64,000 nt of DNA from Aplectana chamaeleonis (GCA_029168955.1 JAPDOI010000115.1:1190001-1254000), one strand, 5' to 3'; shown: positions 1 to 11,180, numbered from the stretch's first letter. Made by a program: numbers and translations. The notes: generated by a model not told the origin, from the sequence alone.

Positions 1-140
1 CCACCACTGTTCTTAGTGGGGTCCAGCCCACTGCAAGCCGTGGGGAGATGGGCCCATACTTGGGTACCACCTCCTCCCCTCGAGCCGTGGGGATATCCCC
101 TTGGCAACAAAAATTATCCTCCGGTATCCGGTGGATCTTC
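1..140 (+). repeat. Fragment of GC-rich repeat family H
   Basis: This stretch matches 30570-30745 in the same orientation and about 38395-38565 in the opposite one. Shared words are a 'TTGGGTACC' block, a 'CGTGGGGA' block and the end motif 'TTATCCTCCGGTATCCGGTG'. The 38-kb copy is the least interrupted. No coding potential is seen. Confidence 0.65.
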
Positions 141-154
141 TGGAAAGTGCTTAA

Positions 155-628
155 AGGCACAGTCCAACCTCAGAGGTAATTTTTGATATTTTGGTCCGGT
201 CGCCGTATATAGCAACCCTGCCAAGCGCAAAATCCCAATTCGCTCAAATAAGCGAGAAAAAGCTAGGAAAAAATCGGCCACGCCCCCTTGGAAGAAAAAA
301 TGGGTTACGCCCACTGGCAGGTTTCCGACCTCAATAGGGATGAGGCGCGCAAATGATTTTATTCAAAATCTATGTTCCTCCGTTTGTTCTAGGTCTGGCT
401 TTATATTGTGACTTGTTTCAGAATGATAGCTTCGAATAACGAGAAAATACAGGCTCGAGACAACTCGTCCGCGAACTTTTACCAGTTCAAATTCAAATTA
501 TTTGAGGAGCCGTAACACCGTTCGTAGTGAGTTCTGAGCGATTCTGGAGACACCGTTGTGATCAGCGTGAAATTTCCTCCAAGATAGGCAGAAAAACGAA
601 AAATCGATTCCGAGCTTGGACTGTGGCT
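155..628. mobile_element. TTAA/AGGCA-ended element, copy a
   Basis: Starts TTAA|AGGCACAGTCCAACC and ends with an inverted version followed by TTAA. The interior carries family landmarks also seen at 26955-27410, 33578-34061, 45467-45938, 48097-48554 and 50706-51178: 'AATAAGCGAGA', 'GACAACTCGTCC' and 'GAGCCGTAAC'. It has no ORF, so it is a non-autonomous repeat. Confidence 0.6.
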
Positions 629-637
629 TTAAGGGGG

Positions 638-809
638 GGGGGTGGCCATCGTGTATCAACACCCCCGAGGATGCGGGAGAAACGGGGAAGGAGCGAGGTT
701 CCTAATTGGACGCAACACGGACTAGCCCCGCGTTGCGTCCAATCAGGAACCTCGCTCCTCCCCCGTTTCTCCTGCCTCTTCGGGGTTTTGATACACGATG
801 GCCACCACC
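638..809. repeat. Long hairpin
   Basis: Two arms of about 75-80 b (about 641-720 and 732-808) are near-perfect reverse complements around a short loop. The arms include 'GGTTCCTAATTGGACGCAAC' and its complement. Overlapping ORFs on both strands here are produced by the palindrome and are not genes. Confidence 0.75.
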
Positions 810-828
810 CGATTAAGGCCACTTTCGA

Positions 829-910
829 GGCCCGGCTCCGAAGAGCCGACTGAGGCACACGCTGAGATGAGGAGCCTTTTATACCAGCAACATTATTAAT
901 ACCTTTGTCT
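829..910 (-). repeat. Family H module with TATAAAAG motif
   Basis: The segment with 'GCTCCGAAGAGCCGACTGAG' and 'CCTTTTATACCAGCAACATT' recurs at 33511-33575 (same orientation) and 38285-38372 (opposite). On the - strand it contains GGTATAAAAGGC. It is part of the larger family H repeat. Confidence 0.6.
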
Positions 911-1011
911 AAACATGTCTATGTTCATGCGCGTCTTAACATAGTACACGTAAAACAGGTTTTAACTTGCCTCAATAGGCCAGAGCGCAACTTTAACAGG
1001 ATAATTCCTGA

Positions 1012-1052
1012 GTGAGAATTTTGTGCCGGTGGCAAATTTTAATCGTCTGACA
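1012..1052. repeat. End of 'GTGCCGGTGGCAAATTT' inverted-repeat element
   Basis: The sequence 'GAGAATTTTGTGCCGGTGGC' followed by TTTAATCGT matches ends at 35812-35846, 18527-18556 and, inverted, 15891-15937. It is a fragment of that element family. Confidence 0.5.
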
Positions 1053-1149
1053 ATGACTGATAACGCTATCGGAAAGCCGATATCAGAGGCAACTTTTAGG
1101 ATTGAATGCTGGGTGGCCCCCCTACTACTATATTTGAGTTAAGATTGAT

Positions 1150-1645
1150 CTACATACTTTCTACGACTTCCTGCGCACTCCCACTTGGGTCTCGTACACT
1201 TTCTACGGCGTCTGGTGCACTTTCATTTGGGTCCCGCACACTTTCTACTGCGTCCTTCGCACTTTCATTTGGGTCCCACACACTTTCTACGGCGTCCGGG
1301 GCACTCCCACTTGGGTCCCGCACACTTTCTACGGCGTCAGGCGCACTGTCACTTGGGTACCGCGCACTTTCTACGGCGTCCTGCGCACTTTCATTAGGGT
1401 CCCATACACTTTCTACGGCGTCCGGCGCACTGTCACTTGGGTCCCGCACACTTTCTACGGCGTGCGGCGCGTTGTCACTTGGGTCCCGCAAACTTTCTAC
1501 GGCGTCCTGCGCACTTGCATTTGGGTCCCACCCACTTTCTACGGCGTCCGGCGCACTCTTATTTGGGTCCCGCACACTTTCTACGGCGTCCGGCGCACTT
1601 TCATTTGGGTCCCGCACACTTTCTACGGCGTATTGCGCGCTTTCA
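1150..1645. repeat. 21/42-b minisatellite array 1
   Basis: About 23 tandem 21-b monomers alternate between two variants, one like CACACTTTCTACGGC and one like GCGCACTTTCATTTGG, giving a 42-b dimer. Monomer length is essentially constant, so several frames stay open on both strands, up to 189 codons on + and 155 on -. The same monomer and dimer order occurs in the larger array at 58.35-59.65 kb. I treat the ORFs as a by-product of the repeat. Confidence 0.9.
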
Positions 1646-1663
1646 CTAAAGCCCCGCTACACT

Positions 1664-1917
1664 TACAGGCCATAAAACGGCCAATGTCTCACCGTCGACT
1701 GCGTACCACGCGCTGCGCGACCGCACGTGCGTCGGCAGAGACGAGTTTTGGCCGCCGCGCGACGAGTTTCGGCCGCCGCGCGGCGGCCGGAACGTCGCGC
1801 GGCTGGCAAAACTCGGCGCGCGCCGGGCAAAACCCGCCTGCTTCCGGCGCGCGTGCGGGCCCGCAGCGCGTGGTACGCAGTCGACGGTGAGACATCGGCC
1901 GTTTTATGGCCTGTATG
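1664..1917. repeat. GC-rich palindromic element
   Basis: Outer arms of about 50 b are almost identical inverted copies: 'GGCCATAAAACGGCC', then ATGTCTCACCGTCGACTGCG on the left, and their complement on the right at 1870-1917. The centre is very rich in CGCGC. ORFs on both strands mirror each other. It has no gene and looks like a MITE. Confidence 0.75.
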
Positions 1918-2117
1918 TGACGTAATTTAGTGCAACAAGTAATGCTACCAACAAATGCCTCGGCGGTGCGAGACGGGAGTATGAATGCTCCAGAGACACC
2001 ACTGTGGCGGGGCAGGAGGAACGGGAGAGGCGGGAGGCGCGGCAGGTCATGTTTTTATTCATACTCACCACTTTTTCCGCGCGGACCGGTCTGGCAGAGC
2101 GACAGGTTGGAAGTATG

Positions 2118-2228
2118 AATAGGCCCTTAAAAGTAATGGAAACAATCATCAAAAATAAAGTCATCTCCTGGTTTATCAAGTTTCGGGTGATTCCTGCTGA
2201 GCAGCATGGTTTTATTTCAGGCTCTTTT
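2118..2228 (+). pseudogene. CR1-like reverse transcriptase fragment
   Basis: A 37-codon open stretch contains VMETIIKNK and IPAEQHGFISGS. It aligns with the start of the RT domain in the CR1-like LINE at 54.3 kb (IMERLIRDK and IPSEQHGFTAGA). Both flanks lose similarity, so it is a short relic. Confidence 0.65.
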
Positions 2229-2309
2229 TTCAACTTTGGATCAATACTGGCGCCGACTCAGAGATGTTACACGCTACATTTTTCATTTACTAGCTGCACT
2301 GGAGAAACA

Positions 2310-2510
2310 CAAGAACTCAGCCCAGATACCTTACAATGGAGGGAGGATTGAGCGATCTCCTAGGAACCCATGTTGGTAGGGCTTACTTACCCATTTACCA
2401 CTTGCCCCACTATAAAGAATTCAGCACAGATACCTGTCCATGGTGGGAGGATCGAACTATCTCTTAGGAACACAGGTGAGTAGGGCTCCTTATCCTCTGG
2501 TTCCGAGCCT
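2310..2510. repeat. Two-copy tandem duplication, about 104 b
   Basis: The unit with CAGATACCT, GGAGGAT and TAGGAAC followed by 'GGTAGGGCT' occurs at about 2318-2383 and again, diverged, at about 2421-2487. On the - strand the second copy contains GTTCGATCC, like a tRNA B box, but no matching A box was found at the right distance. Confidence 0.55.
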
Positions 2511-2839
2511 GATTTACTCCGTTGCCTCGCGCGCTTGTGCGTAGCGAGGGTAGAGACAGCGAGAAATTGTGGGGAGGAGGAGGCACAGCGTAAGCACGCA
2601 GACGCACGCGACGAACGGAAATAAATCACACTGGGAAACAGAGGATATATAACCGCAACGGTTAGCGCAGTAATGCGCTCTTCATATTTGAATACTGGAC
2701 AAGCTATCGATCCATTGTTTTGATGCTAATTTATTACGGATATATGCTTTATGCGTCTCGGCCATTGACTTCCCCTGTTGAAAAGGTTATCGCTAGCAAT
2801 AGCATCGCAAACCCCTCCACTGCGCAAAACTTGGGTACA

Positions 2840-3130
2840 TTCTCTGTGCTTATCTGGGCAGAATTCCAGTCCGCAATTGCGTCTCGGCACGCTTTGCGGC
2901 CGCACGCTTCCGAGTCAGAAGAGCTTCCAGCGCCGCAGCAGCCGATCTGCTGACTCTAGGTGGGTTTTGGAAACTGGAAACTAAGAAAAATTGCAGAAAA
3001 TTGTATAAAAAAGCCACATCGAGTCGGCTTTGGCGCTGGAAACCCGACTAACTCGAGCGCGTGCGGCCGCGAAGCGTGTCGAGACGCAATTGCGGACCGG
3101 AATTGGGTTCAGATAAGCACAGTATCTGAT
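2840..3130. repeat. Inverted-repeat element
   Basis: Arms of about 80 b at about 2847-2930 and 3045-3125 are imperfect reverse complements. They share GCAATTGCGTCTCG and GCGGCCGCACGC-type blocks. No coding signal is seen. Confidence 0.6.
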
Positions 3131-3154
3131 TTCTTTTCGTTTCGTATGTTGAAT

Positions 3155-3226
3155 TTGTACACCAGATCTGTTCATTCGACGTTTTTTCTCGTCGTTTACG
3201 ACGTATCTATAAATAAATAAAATAAA
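3155..3226 (+). repeat. LINE-like 3' tail with AAATAAAT run
   Basis: The segment ending CGACGTATCTATAAATAAAT resembles 37155-37222 and the run at 56741-56770. (AATAAAT)n tails after a CG-rich hairpin are typical of CR1-like 3' ends. No adjacent ORF is recognised. Confidence 0.4.
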
Positions 3227-3754
3227 TATTCCTTTGGTTTTTTGAGACGGGGTTCGCTGTGAAAGTTTTAAGTTTGCCTGATAGAGAATCACTTCGGTGA
3301 ATCTTTTTGACAACAGAATTGGGAAATATCAGCAAGAAATTGGTGAAAAAAATATGCAAAGTCTCAATTTTGAGAGTGAGCTCACAGCTATTTCAAAACA
3401 GGGTCTCTCTTTTCCACCCAATACCTACCATTTGAAGTGCAAGGAGCATTCACAAAAACTTGCCATTTGGTCGTGGAGTACCAGTATAGAAAGGTGTAAT
3501 GCCAGAAATAACAGGACGTTTTAATTTTTGACGCTTTTGCAGCAATCCTTTCCAAATTTTCGCTACATAAAGGATCAGGTCTAGGCCTTCCTACAGAAAA
3601 AAAACTCAGGATTTTTTTATCCTGGCCCTGCCTTGAACCGGGTGAGGAGAGCTTTCTTTCCGCGTCTCTGATGCCTAAAAGTAGACTTTTTTTGGCTGGA
3701 ATGGAATTAGGTTCGATTCATACTCTTAACCGTCCTTATAGAAGAGCATGACTT

Positions 3755-4480
3755 CTCAGGCAAACCATCGCTCCGAGCGGTACCGGCTCCTCCCAATTAT
3801 GACGTCATCGCCCGGACAGCGGCCGAGGGGCCAACTGGCACCGCGGTCCCTGTCCGGTGCCAGTTCGCCCCTCGGTCGCTCTCCGGTCGCTCTCGGGGCC
3901 ACAGCGGTGCCATCGCCAGAGATAGAGAGACGCGGGATTGGCTGTTCTTTGAGTGATAACGTGCGAGCCACGTTATCACTCAAAGAACAACCAATCCTGC
4001 GGGTATAAAAGGCGGCTCGCCTCGTGTAGACGGGTAGTTGGCCTTTCGAGGCCACTCTTGAGAGGTGACCTCGGATCACTCTCAGGATGACAATTTTTGG
4101 CGGCCGAGGGGATCCTCCATGGCCCGCGGTGGGAATGCTTCCTCATTGCGGATCATGCTGGGATGGTATCCTTGTTGCGGCCTGTGGCAGGATTAACCTC
4201 CTGACCCACAGGCTGTAACAGGTGCCTTATCCTCTTAACAGGCTTAATCCTCTCCAGAAGAGGCGGAAATAAAGAAAATTTAGCAATTAGGAAATTTTTG
4301 AAAATCGCCCGAACAGAGACCGCAGTGCCAGTTGGGACTGAAGATCGCTCCGAGCGATACTGCTCTGGCCCGGAGAGCGGCTGCTGTGGCCCGAGTAGAT
4401 GGCTAATTTTCGCTCGGAGCGGAGAGGCAGCGCCGCTCGAGTAGCTCTCCGGTACCGCTCGGAGCGATGTTTTGCCTGAG
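3755..4480. mobile_element. Terminal-inverted-repeat element, 726 b
   Basis: The ends CTCAGGCAAAnCATCGCTCC (3755) and its complement (4450-4480) form an inverted pair of about 32 b including GCGGTACCGG. The interior contains several further palindromes of CGGAGCG type, a 28-b stem at 3936-3998 and a TATAAAAGG motif. No transposase is seen, so it is non-autonomous. Confidence 0.75.
3936..3999. repeat. 28-b near-perfect stem-loop
   Basis: GATTGGCTGTTCTTTGAGTG followed by ATAACGTG pairs with the complementary sequence at 3971-3998 across a 5-b loop. It lies immediately upstream of GGGTATAAAAGG at 4001, a TATA-like word. Confidence 0.85.
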
Positions 4481-5122
4481 TTAGCACAAATGAATGCATC
4501 AAGATCTATTTTTGAATAGCCAAACCTAATAACACCCAAAAGAATTATGAAAAGTTCCATGAAAGAAAGACACGGAAACCAGCATCGTGCGAATGCTAAA
4601 AAGGTGGTTTTATGTGGGTCGAAATAGGGTTTATTCATGCAATTAAGGCGAGAAATGGATCGATGTAGCGGAAAAAAGTTGCTTACGTTCGATCGGTAAA
4701 CATTTCGGTAGATTTAGAGATTAAGTAGGTACACCGGTAAATCAAAATTTACCGAAAACTCCCCGTAAATGGCTAAAGCGGTAAACGGTAAGTGCACACC
4801 CTTGGTGGGGATTCCAAGCGAAATTGCCATGCTTCCCACCACGTAGACCTGAACCATGGTGTTCGATTACTTTTCGCTTATTTCATGATTTCTTACATCA
4901 AGGAGCAGCAGAAGTTGACGAATATGTTTCAGGAAGATCTTGAAATAATATCACCCGAGGCTGGTCTATACTCATCAATCGGAGCCATTTTTTTTTATTT
5001 TTAGCGGAAAATCAAAAAGAGATAAAGATCGGCCGACTTAGTGAGGCTGACTGACTAACGGTAAAGAAAGAAAATAGTGAATAATTCTTTTTCGAAGGAT
5101 TTGAGTACATTTCCTATTGCAG
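4481..5122. other. Stretch with no recognised gene
   Basis: A 70-codon open frame at 4792-5004 reads through part of this interval. It has no recognised domain and no convincing splice context. I see nothing else that I can support. Confidence 0.3.
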
Positions 5123-5231
5123 GAGACAAGAGAAGCCAATGACAGCTGCATCTGTTCAAAATGTGTTGGCACCCTTCCCAAATTTCACAATGTTCCGTTT
5201 AGCTGCCGGTCCAATCGAGCTGGTTGATTAG
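5123..5231 (+). CDS. Candidate terminal exon, unrecognised
   Basis: A good acceptor (TTTCCTATTGCAG) precedes an open stretch that ends in TAG at 5229-5231. In one frame it encodes a hydrophobic C-terminal tail ending LAAGPIELVD. A second frame is also open, is Cys-rich (CICSKC) and ends in TGA a few bases earlier. No partner exon in a matching phase was found upstream, so this may be chance. If real, it ends a + strand gene lying before the - strand gene at 7.4-7.7 kb. Confidence 0.25.
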
Positions 5232-5680
5232 TGCGGCGCCAACCCCCGACGTTTCAGGTTTCTCTGGAAAACGGGAAGGCGGAGCTTTGCCGAAACCTCT
5301 CTCGTTCGCCCCGACTCAGGCATATTGTGGACTGCAGGCGCGGCCCAAAAAACGTGACAGGGGCTCTCTACATACGTGGGGAGGAGTTGTCCCGTTTTTG
5401 CAGTTCCACACGTCACGCCACTCAATGCAAGCGAAGTGGTCTCGAGTGGAATTAGAGTCACAAAAGGCCAGACATCACCTCCTTCGGTGTGTAGAGAGAC
5501 CCTGTTCCCGAAAAACAGCGAGCCCGAATAGTTGACGCGCCTCATTGGATCGTTGTGCGCGGCTCGCCGGTTTGGCGCAGAACGCTGACAGCTGAGCACG
5601 TTTTCTGCTCAGAAAATCGCGGCATCCAATGCATGTCGAATATGCATTCACCTCAAGTGACCACACCCATCGAACGACTC
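5232..5680. other. Stretch with no recognised gene
   Basis: Several short overlapping ORFs occur on both strands, but none has a recognisable motif or splice context. The DNA is moderately GC-rich with GCGCC-type words. Nothing further is supported. Confidence 0.3.
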
Positions 5681-6115
5681 CATCGCAGGGGCACGTGCTC
5701 CAAACAGCAGCACGTGCTGCAAATTTTCATCGCAGGAGTACGTGCTGCAAGACTTTATCGCAGGAGCACTTGCTGCAATGTGTTTCAGCGGTGTCGTAGC
5801 TGAACACCGACAAGCCACGCGGTCGGCACACTGACATGGGACTTAGCCAGCCCGCCAATCTGGAGCCACCACCGGATAGACGACATCCCAACGGGTGGGA
5901 GAGCCAAGTACCGCAACCTCGGGTTATTGAACCGGCGAAGCTTCAGACATCTCTGAGTCCCACCTCAGAGTGCGTCGTATGCTTTCCTTTCTTAGAAAAT
6001 CGCTTTGTCATTGAGTTGAATGTGTAGCATGCACTCATTGAACGTTTCATTTGTTGAGGCACGTGCTGTAATTTAAAAGACAATAAGAGCACGTGCTCCC
6101 CTAGCAGCACGTTTC
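5680..6115. promoter_or_regulatory. Cluster of CACGTG-type palindromes
   Basis: Perfect CACGTG occurs at 5692, 5711, 6060 and 6090, with near-matches (TACGTG at about 5738, CACTTG at about 5768, CACGTT at about 6107). Three of the first group lie in a degenerate tandem repeat that starts ATCGCAGGRG and ends TGCTGCAA. CACGTG is the E-box core bound by bHLH factors in animals. Here the spacing follows a repeat, so regulation is only a possibility. Confidence 0.35.
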
Positions 6116-6856
6116 CTGACAGTGCTCGAAACAGCCTTGTCTTCGAATTGAATGCATATTAGACACGCATTGAATGTGGCGATTGCCTGAGTGGGCCATC
6201 CGCGCCCGTGGAATCGTCGAGGCGCGGGCTATTTTGCGACTTCCCGTGCAAGTCTTCTCAACTTTTCTCGCTCATTCAGGCACTTGTCCGCGCAAAGTTT
6301 TTCACCGATCCGAGCACCTTTATTCATTGGAGCGCGTTTGCAATACATAATGTAATTCGTCGATTCTAATCTTCCATTAGCAATTTGAAATACAAATGAT
6401 AGACGAAACGTTATTGTTGTTATATAAATTTATTATTAACGCTATTCAATACCATTTCATCCAACAATGATTAGCAATAGTACCAGTTTAGAACAGATAC
6501 AGACACATACATATAACTATATAGACATAGATAAATAAATAGTCTTCAACACCTATAAATAATGTCCTCTAACATGATATTCTCGACGATGGATAGTAAT
6601 GATACCCCCCAAAACCTATCGATAATTCTTCCTTAAAAAGATAATACCTAAATCATTTTGAGCAGCAACAGAGCCGGTCGGCATAGTTAAAGCATAGATA
6701 AGAGACCCAAACGAACGAGGACGACTCGACTAGTTACAAACAAACATGAGCAGTGTGTCAACGAATGAGTGAGCATGTATGAACGAGAAACTACATTTTC
6801 TCTCAAAAACATGAGGAACACACAACAGTCTTCGAAATCATCTTGTACACGTAGCA

Positions 6857-6985
6857 CCGCAATACTGTACCTGCTCGCACTGCCATTCAAAAGCAATACT
6901 GTACCTTATCGCACTGCCATTTATTCACAAAAACTCCGGCCTGTAACTCGCCGTGCCCTATCCCCATCAAATCCAAGAAAGAATA
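6857..6985 (-). pseudogene. Broken duplicate of the exon at 7584-7707
   Basis: On the - strand this segment encodes LDLMGIGHGELQAGVFVN as in the intact exon. It then diverges (KWQCDKVQYC) and hits an in-frame stop. A 30-b piece of the duplicated exon, containing GCAATACTGTACC, is itself repeated in tandem. The + strand 136-codon ORF at 6769-7179 is a shadow of this region. The duplicate sits about 0.5 kb downstream of the gene's stop codon. Confidence 0.6.
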
Positions 6986-7407
6986 ATTTTCGCGTGGTCG
7001 TACCCTTCATTGCCAAATACAAGCTGATTGGATTGATTGTGAGAACAATTTTCTGCTGTATTTTCCTCAGTTACATCTTTAGAGACCTCATTAAGCGAAT
7101 AAGTGAGAGAAAAGAGCTTAGGGATCTCAAAAAAATTGACTTGCGATACTCAATTCCCTCTTTCCGTGCTGTTTTTTGAGGCTGGTGTTTTAAACCACAC
7201 TTCAGCAAGGAAATGAGACTCGAGCATTCCACAAACTTTTTGTTCGATGCAAAATGATAAACATTATGCCTAATGAGCTTATATTCAAGTACAGGTCCAT
7301 GACCATGAGAAAGTTTCACTCACCACTGATTAAATAATTTTCAAAATTATGTACACAGCGTACCTTCCATTAAAAAAATATCAACTAGCAGCGGTGTAAA
7401 TGTAGCC

Positions 7408-7707
7408 TCAACCATGGCGCTGATACGGCACTTTAGTGGGAGGAACTGGAACGGGCCTTTTGCTGGATTGCGATCCAAGCAGTGTCAGTGCCGGTCTTCT
7501 GCTTGGCTTGCTTCTAAAACAAAGTAGTTTTCTTCCTGTGCTTACAATAAATTAGAACAGTAACGGGGCTCACATTATTTTACTTCCGTGGCTGCTTGGA
7601 GTGGTCGTAGTGGAAACCGCAATACTGTACCTGCTCGCACTGCCAATCATTCACAAAAACTCCGGCCTGTAACTCGCCGTGCCCTATCCCCATCAAATCC
7701 AAGAACA
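7408..7707 (-). CDS. 3' end of an unrecognised two-exon gene segment
   Basis: Two exons are visible on the - strand. The first (7584-7707) follows an acceptor reading TTTGCAG. It encodes 40 codons including GIGHGELQAGVFV and WQCEQVQYCGFHYDH, and ends at a GTAAAA donor. The second (7408-7513) follows TTTTAG and encodes a basic, proline-rich tail (KRPVPVPPTKVPYQRHG) ending in TGA. Phases agree: 2 nt are left over at 7584 and 1 nt completes the codon at 7513. The 70-b intron is of nematode size. A Cys/His cluster (C-x5-C-x2-H-x2-H) is visible, but I do not recognise a family. Upstream exons must lie beyond 7707, where a large transposon pile begins. Confidence 0.6.
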
Positions 7708-10436
7708 CTGCAAATACTTCCTTGATTAAAGAATTCAGAAATCACGATGTGTTACATATAGTCTACAGCAATGGAAATAGGACCTGGTGAGGTTGCGGAT
7801 TCTTCTAAACATACTGTAGCCTGATAGTGTTATCACTCATTTTTTCGAAATAACTAAAATTGGTCAGTGAGTTTCGGTTTTCGCTCTCACATTTTCACCT
7901 GTTTTCATTGCTTCCACAGATGTGGTTGTATGGCCCCCGTCATAGTCGGTGGATCTACTGAGTCCCACCCGGTCGATACGCATCGAATTCGTGAAAGACG
8001 GGTGCAAAAAAATCAACCCACTGAGTCCGACTGCGACCGTCTGATGCCCACCGCAATCCCCCCGGACGATACTGATATTTCTCATGCGTACAAGGGCGGG
8101 CCAATGCACCGACTGAGTCTGACTGAGTCCCACTGAGTCCCACCCGGTCGATATAGGTGTTTCTCACGTGATTTGGGTGCATTTTTTTCGGCCGACTGCG
8201 ACCTGCCGAGTTCCGCCGCATCTCGACTCTCGTCGTCTGCGCTCTGCCCCACCTGCTGCTGATACGGAAATCAGATTCAGACATGTTGAAAACAAGAAAA
8301 ATCAGCCACCAAACACGTTCCGATTCACAGCTGATGTGATAATCGTCACCAGGGCTGTGCGTAACTGAATTTTGTGATTTCGCAAATCGTGAATCGTAAT
8401 TTTCAAAATTCCTCGTAATTCGTAAATCGTAATTCGTAACTGATAATGTGCAATAATCCCACACATAGCCCGAACCTCACTCGATGTAGGAACGTCTCAG
8501 AAGTTGAGTAAATGAGGCGCTTCTATACAGAAGGATGTTTGAGGTTGAGGTTCAAAATGAAACTGTTTTAAACAGTACTTGAAGAAATTCCCAGTATACA
8601 TAAGTGGGATAAATACCAATGAAATAGACAAAACTGAAACTCTACGCGTATTCAAGAACCAAATCTGTGCCACGTATGCCCAAGTTTTGAAATATAGGAA
8701 ATCACAAAAACATAAAGAATCATCGCCTCACCAAACACAGTTCAATCCAAGGTAACGTGTTCAACACTGTGATGAGGAGAGAAAGCGCGGTTCGATAGTT
8801 TAAGCCACGATCGATCAAGGGAAGGATACTTGGACAAGGTGTTTTTTTCGAAGTGGATATATGTACGTTTTCAAAACCACTTTCTGAGCCATTCGAGTCT
8901 GCTCTCTACATTTGTGAAGCGTTACTCCGAATAAATTTATTAGCGTTCCTTTCCATCAACATAAGTTTGTTGCGGTAGAGATACAATACCCACCCTAAGT
9001 TTTGGTAAAAAGGCGAAAAAAAAAACGCGGAAAATCGCTTTTTTCGTCTTTTGATCATAACTCGCTTCACAGTTGACGTTTTTCAAACTTGAAGACATTT
9101 CTGTAATCAGCATTGATTACTCTTTCTTTTTGATCTACATGGCTTACTCTCAAGCAAGGCATATAGGTTTGACACAATCAATCGAGTGGGAAATGCGACA
9201 ATATTATATGCTGAAATGTGTGACTGTGTCTACTTTAGTCTATTCACCTTGTTTTTGATGTCTGTTTTTTTTCATTTTAGAAATTCCATTTCTTTTTGAT
9301 TTTTTTTATTTCCTCAAAATTTAAGTCCGTTTCAACTCTCGGTATTATTCATTAGCTATTCATTTGGTATTTTTTGGTGCTGTTTGTAACATTCTTTTCT
9401 ATACTACTCTATTTTTATACTAATTCTCACTATAATTTGAATACTTATACATTTCAATTTCATTCATATGATTATTGCTTTATTTAAAATGGTTTCGCCG
9501 ACAACGTTAAATAATTATTTGGATATCAATCGTTTTAGCTATATCCTCAGACAAACCTTTCAAAACGGTAAAAACCTCGAGCCTCAACAATGGAGGAGGT
9601 AGTTTGAGTTTCAATCACTTGTATCAATATTCAAAATTTCTGGAGTTAGTATCAGAACTCGAAAATAACATCCGTCGTCCTAATTTCAAGAAAGTTTTCA
9701 AGTTTAAAAAAAGTTATGTCTTGAAGTAGTTATGACACATTTCGCCCTCCTAAGATGTTGAAAATCTTCAGATTTAATGAGACGTGAACCTGAAAAACCT
9801 TATCAGTCGATTTGTGTGGTATTGCTGACTTTGAAACTGTCTCTATACCTGGGAAACAGTCAAGATTTACTTCTAATCTTGCCTAGTCTTGTATAACTTC
9901 GTTCTGGCGATTGTCACCCTTCAGCTTATCCGTATCTCCACTCCCTCCCTCTGTCTCTCTCCCTTTCTTTCGACGATCTGAGCACTCCTCGCTCGAGAAC
10001 AGTCCTCCGAATCGCATTGAATTCGCGCTGCAAGGATGGACTGGAGAGCCGTAGACCACCCAGCAGCCAAAGCGCGCGGCTGGTGCGCGTCACCGCATTG
10101 ACTAATCTCCTAAGCGAAGAGTCTGCCTCAATCAATTGACGGCGTCGTCAAATGCGGATTTCAAACATTAAATACAAGGAATAGGGTCGGAATATGGAAT
10201 TTTCTGGAGTTTTTCGTTTTTTCTTCTAATTTTAAAAAACAGATCTATTCGAATTCTACGAGGAAAACTGTGTTATCTGTGCTGTTGTGGGGTAAGACCC
10301 TTACCAGTAACCTCTTAAAATATTCGTGCCTTCGGTGAGTAAATCCTTTTTCGCGGACTACAAAGCGGAAAGCGCTTGCGGCCGCGCATCGAATAATCTC
10401 CTATGCAAAAGGTCGTGCTCAATCGAATAAGCCGAG

Positions 10437-10551
10437 ATCATACTGCCAGCGACCAGCGGCGGCGACAGTGCATATCAAGCATATCGATTTTCGGTCGATA
10501 TTGATTGTAAACATTGCGTCGCGTCGCTCGTCGCGGGCAGTATGATCCCGG
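10437..10551. repeat. Small palindrome inside the fold-back centre
   Basis: GATCATACTGCC at the left and its complement at the right (10537-10551) continue as GCGAC-rich arms. It is about 115 b and resembles a MITE nested in the loop of the larger element. Confidence 0.55.
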
Positions 10552-11044
10552 AAATAACTTTGATTCCTCGATCTTTAGCAAAACAAGCATCCACAACTGG
10601 ACAATATGAACACCACTGTGTTCCCACAAGCCTGCGTAGATTCTAACCATACCCACCAAGGACCAGGGATAGGCGGAATTTCGATTTCTGATTGGATTTT
10701 GCCTACCGATTTCCGAAAAATGGCCAGGAATGTGGAGAAAATTGGAAATAATTCGAAGAAAGCAAGTTTGGGAGGTTGAGCATTGTTAGCTGTCAAACCT
10801 CAAGGAATTCCTTTAGGCTGCTAAACCTGAATCGAAAGTCTGTTTCTAATTTTAAGAAGAGCAAGGGATGAGATTTACATATTGAAAGAGAACCACAAAG
10901 AGTTTTCCTTCTAGCATCCGGATAAATTTGAACTTTTTATAAAAAAATCGGAAAATCAAAGAAAATTCTATTTTCCGACACTATACTTGTATTTGATGAT
11001 TTATATTCGAGCCGTCAATTGGCCGAGGCAGACCTTTCGCTTGA

Positions 11045-11180
11045 ACTTCTTTCAGAGTTCCATTGCCGAGCGACGCGATGGGATGATAAACATGAGGATC
11101 GGTCGAGATCGCGTCGCATGTCGATCTCTATTCAAAACATGTCATCGAATCGATCAGCGATCGCACTCTGAAAGAGGCCT
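11045..11180. repeat. MITE with CTTTCAGAGT ends
   Basis: The left part carries CTTTCAGAGTTCCATTGCCG, and the right end has the inverted GCACTCTGAAAG. The body (reverse complement) matches about 38905-39040, sharing GTTTATCAT and 'CATCGCGTCGC' type words. So a second family member lies in phosphatase intron 2. Confidence 0.5.

Noticed and set aside
1106..1675. 189-codon ORF on + and 155-codon ORF on -
   Set aside because: Both are read through the 21/42-b minisatellite. Both strands are open because unit length is a multiple of three.
6769..7179. 136-codon + strand ORF with a hydrophobic segment
   Set aside because: It overlaps the inverted, duplicated exon on the - strand. Its first half is a shadow of that exon, and no domain is recognised.
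7955..8464. 169-codon - strand ORF
   Set aside because: Lies across the GGCCCC element and the hAT-like terminus. The composition follows the palindromes.
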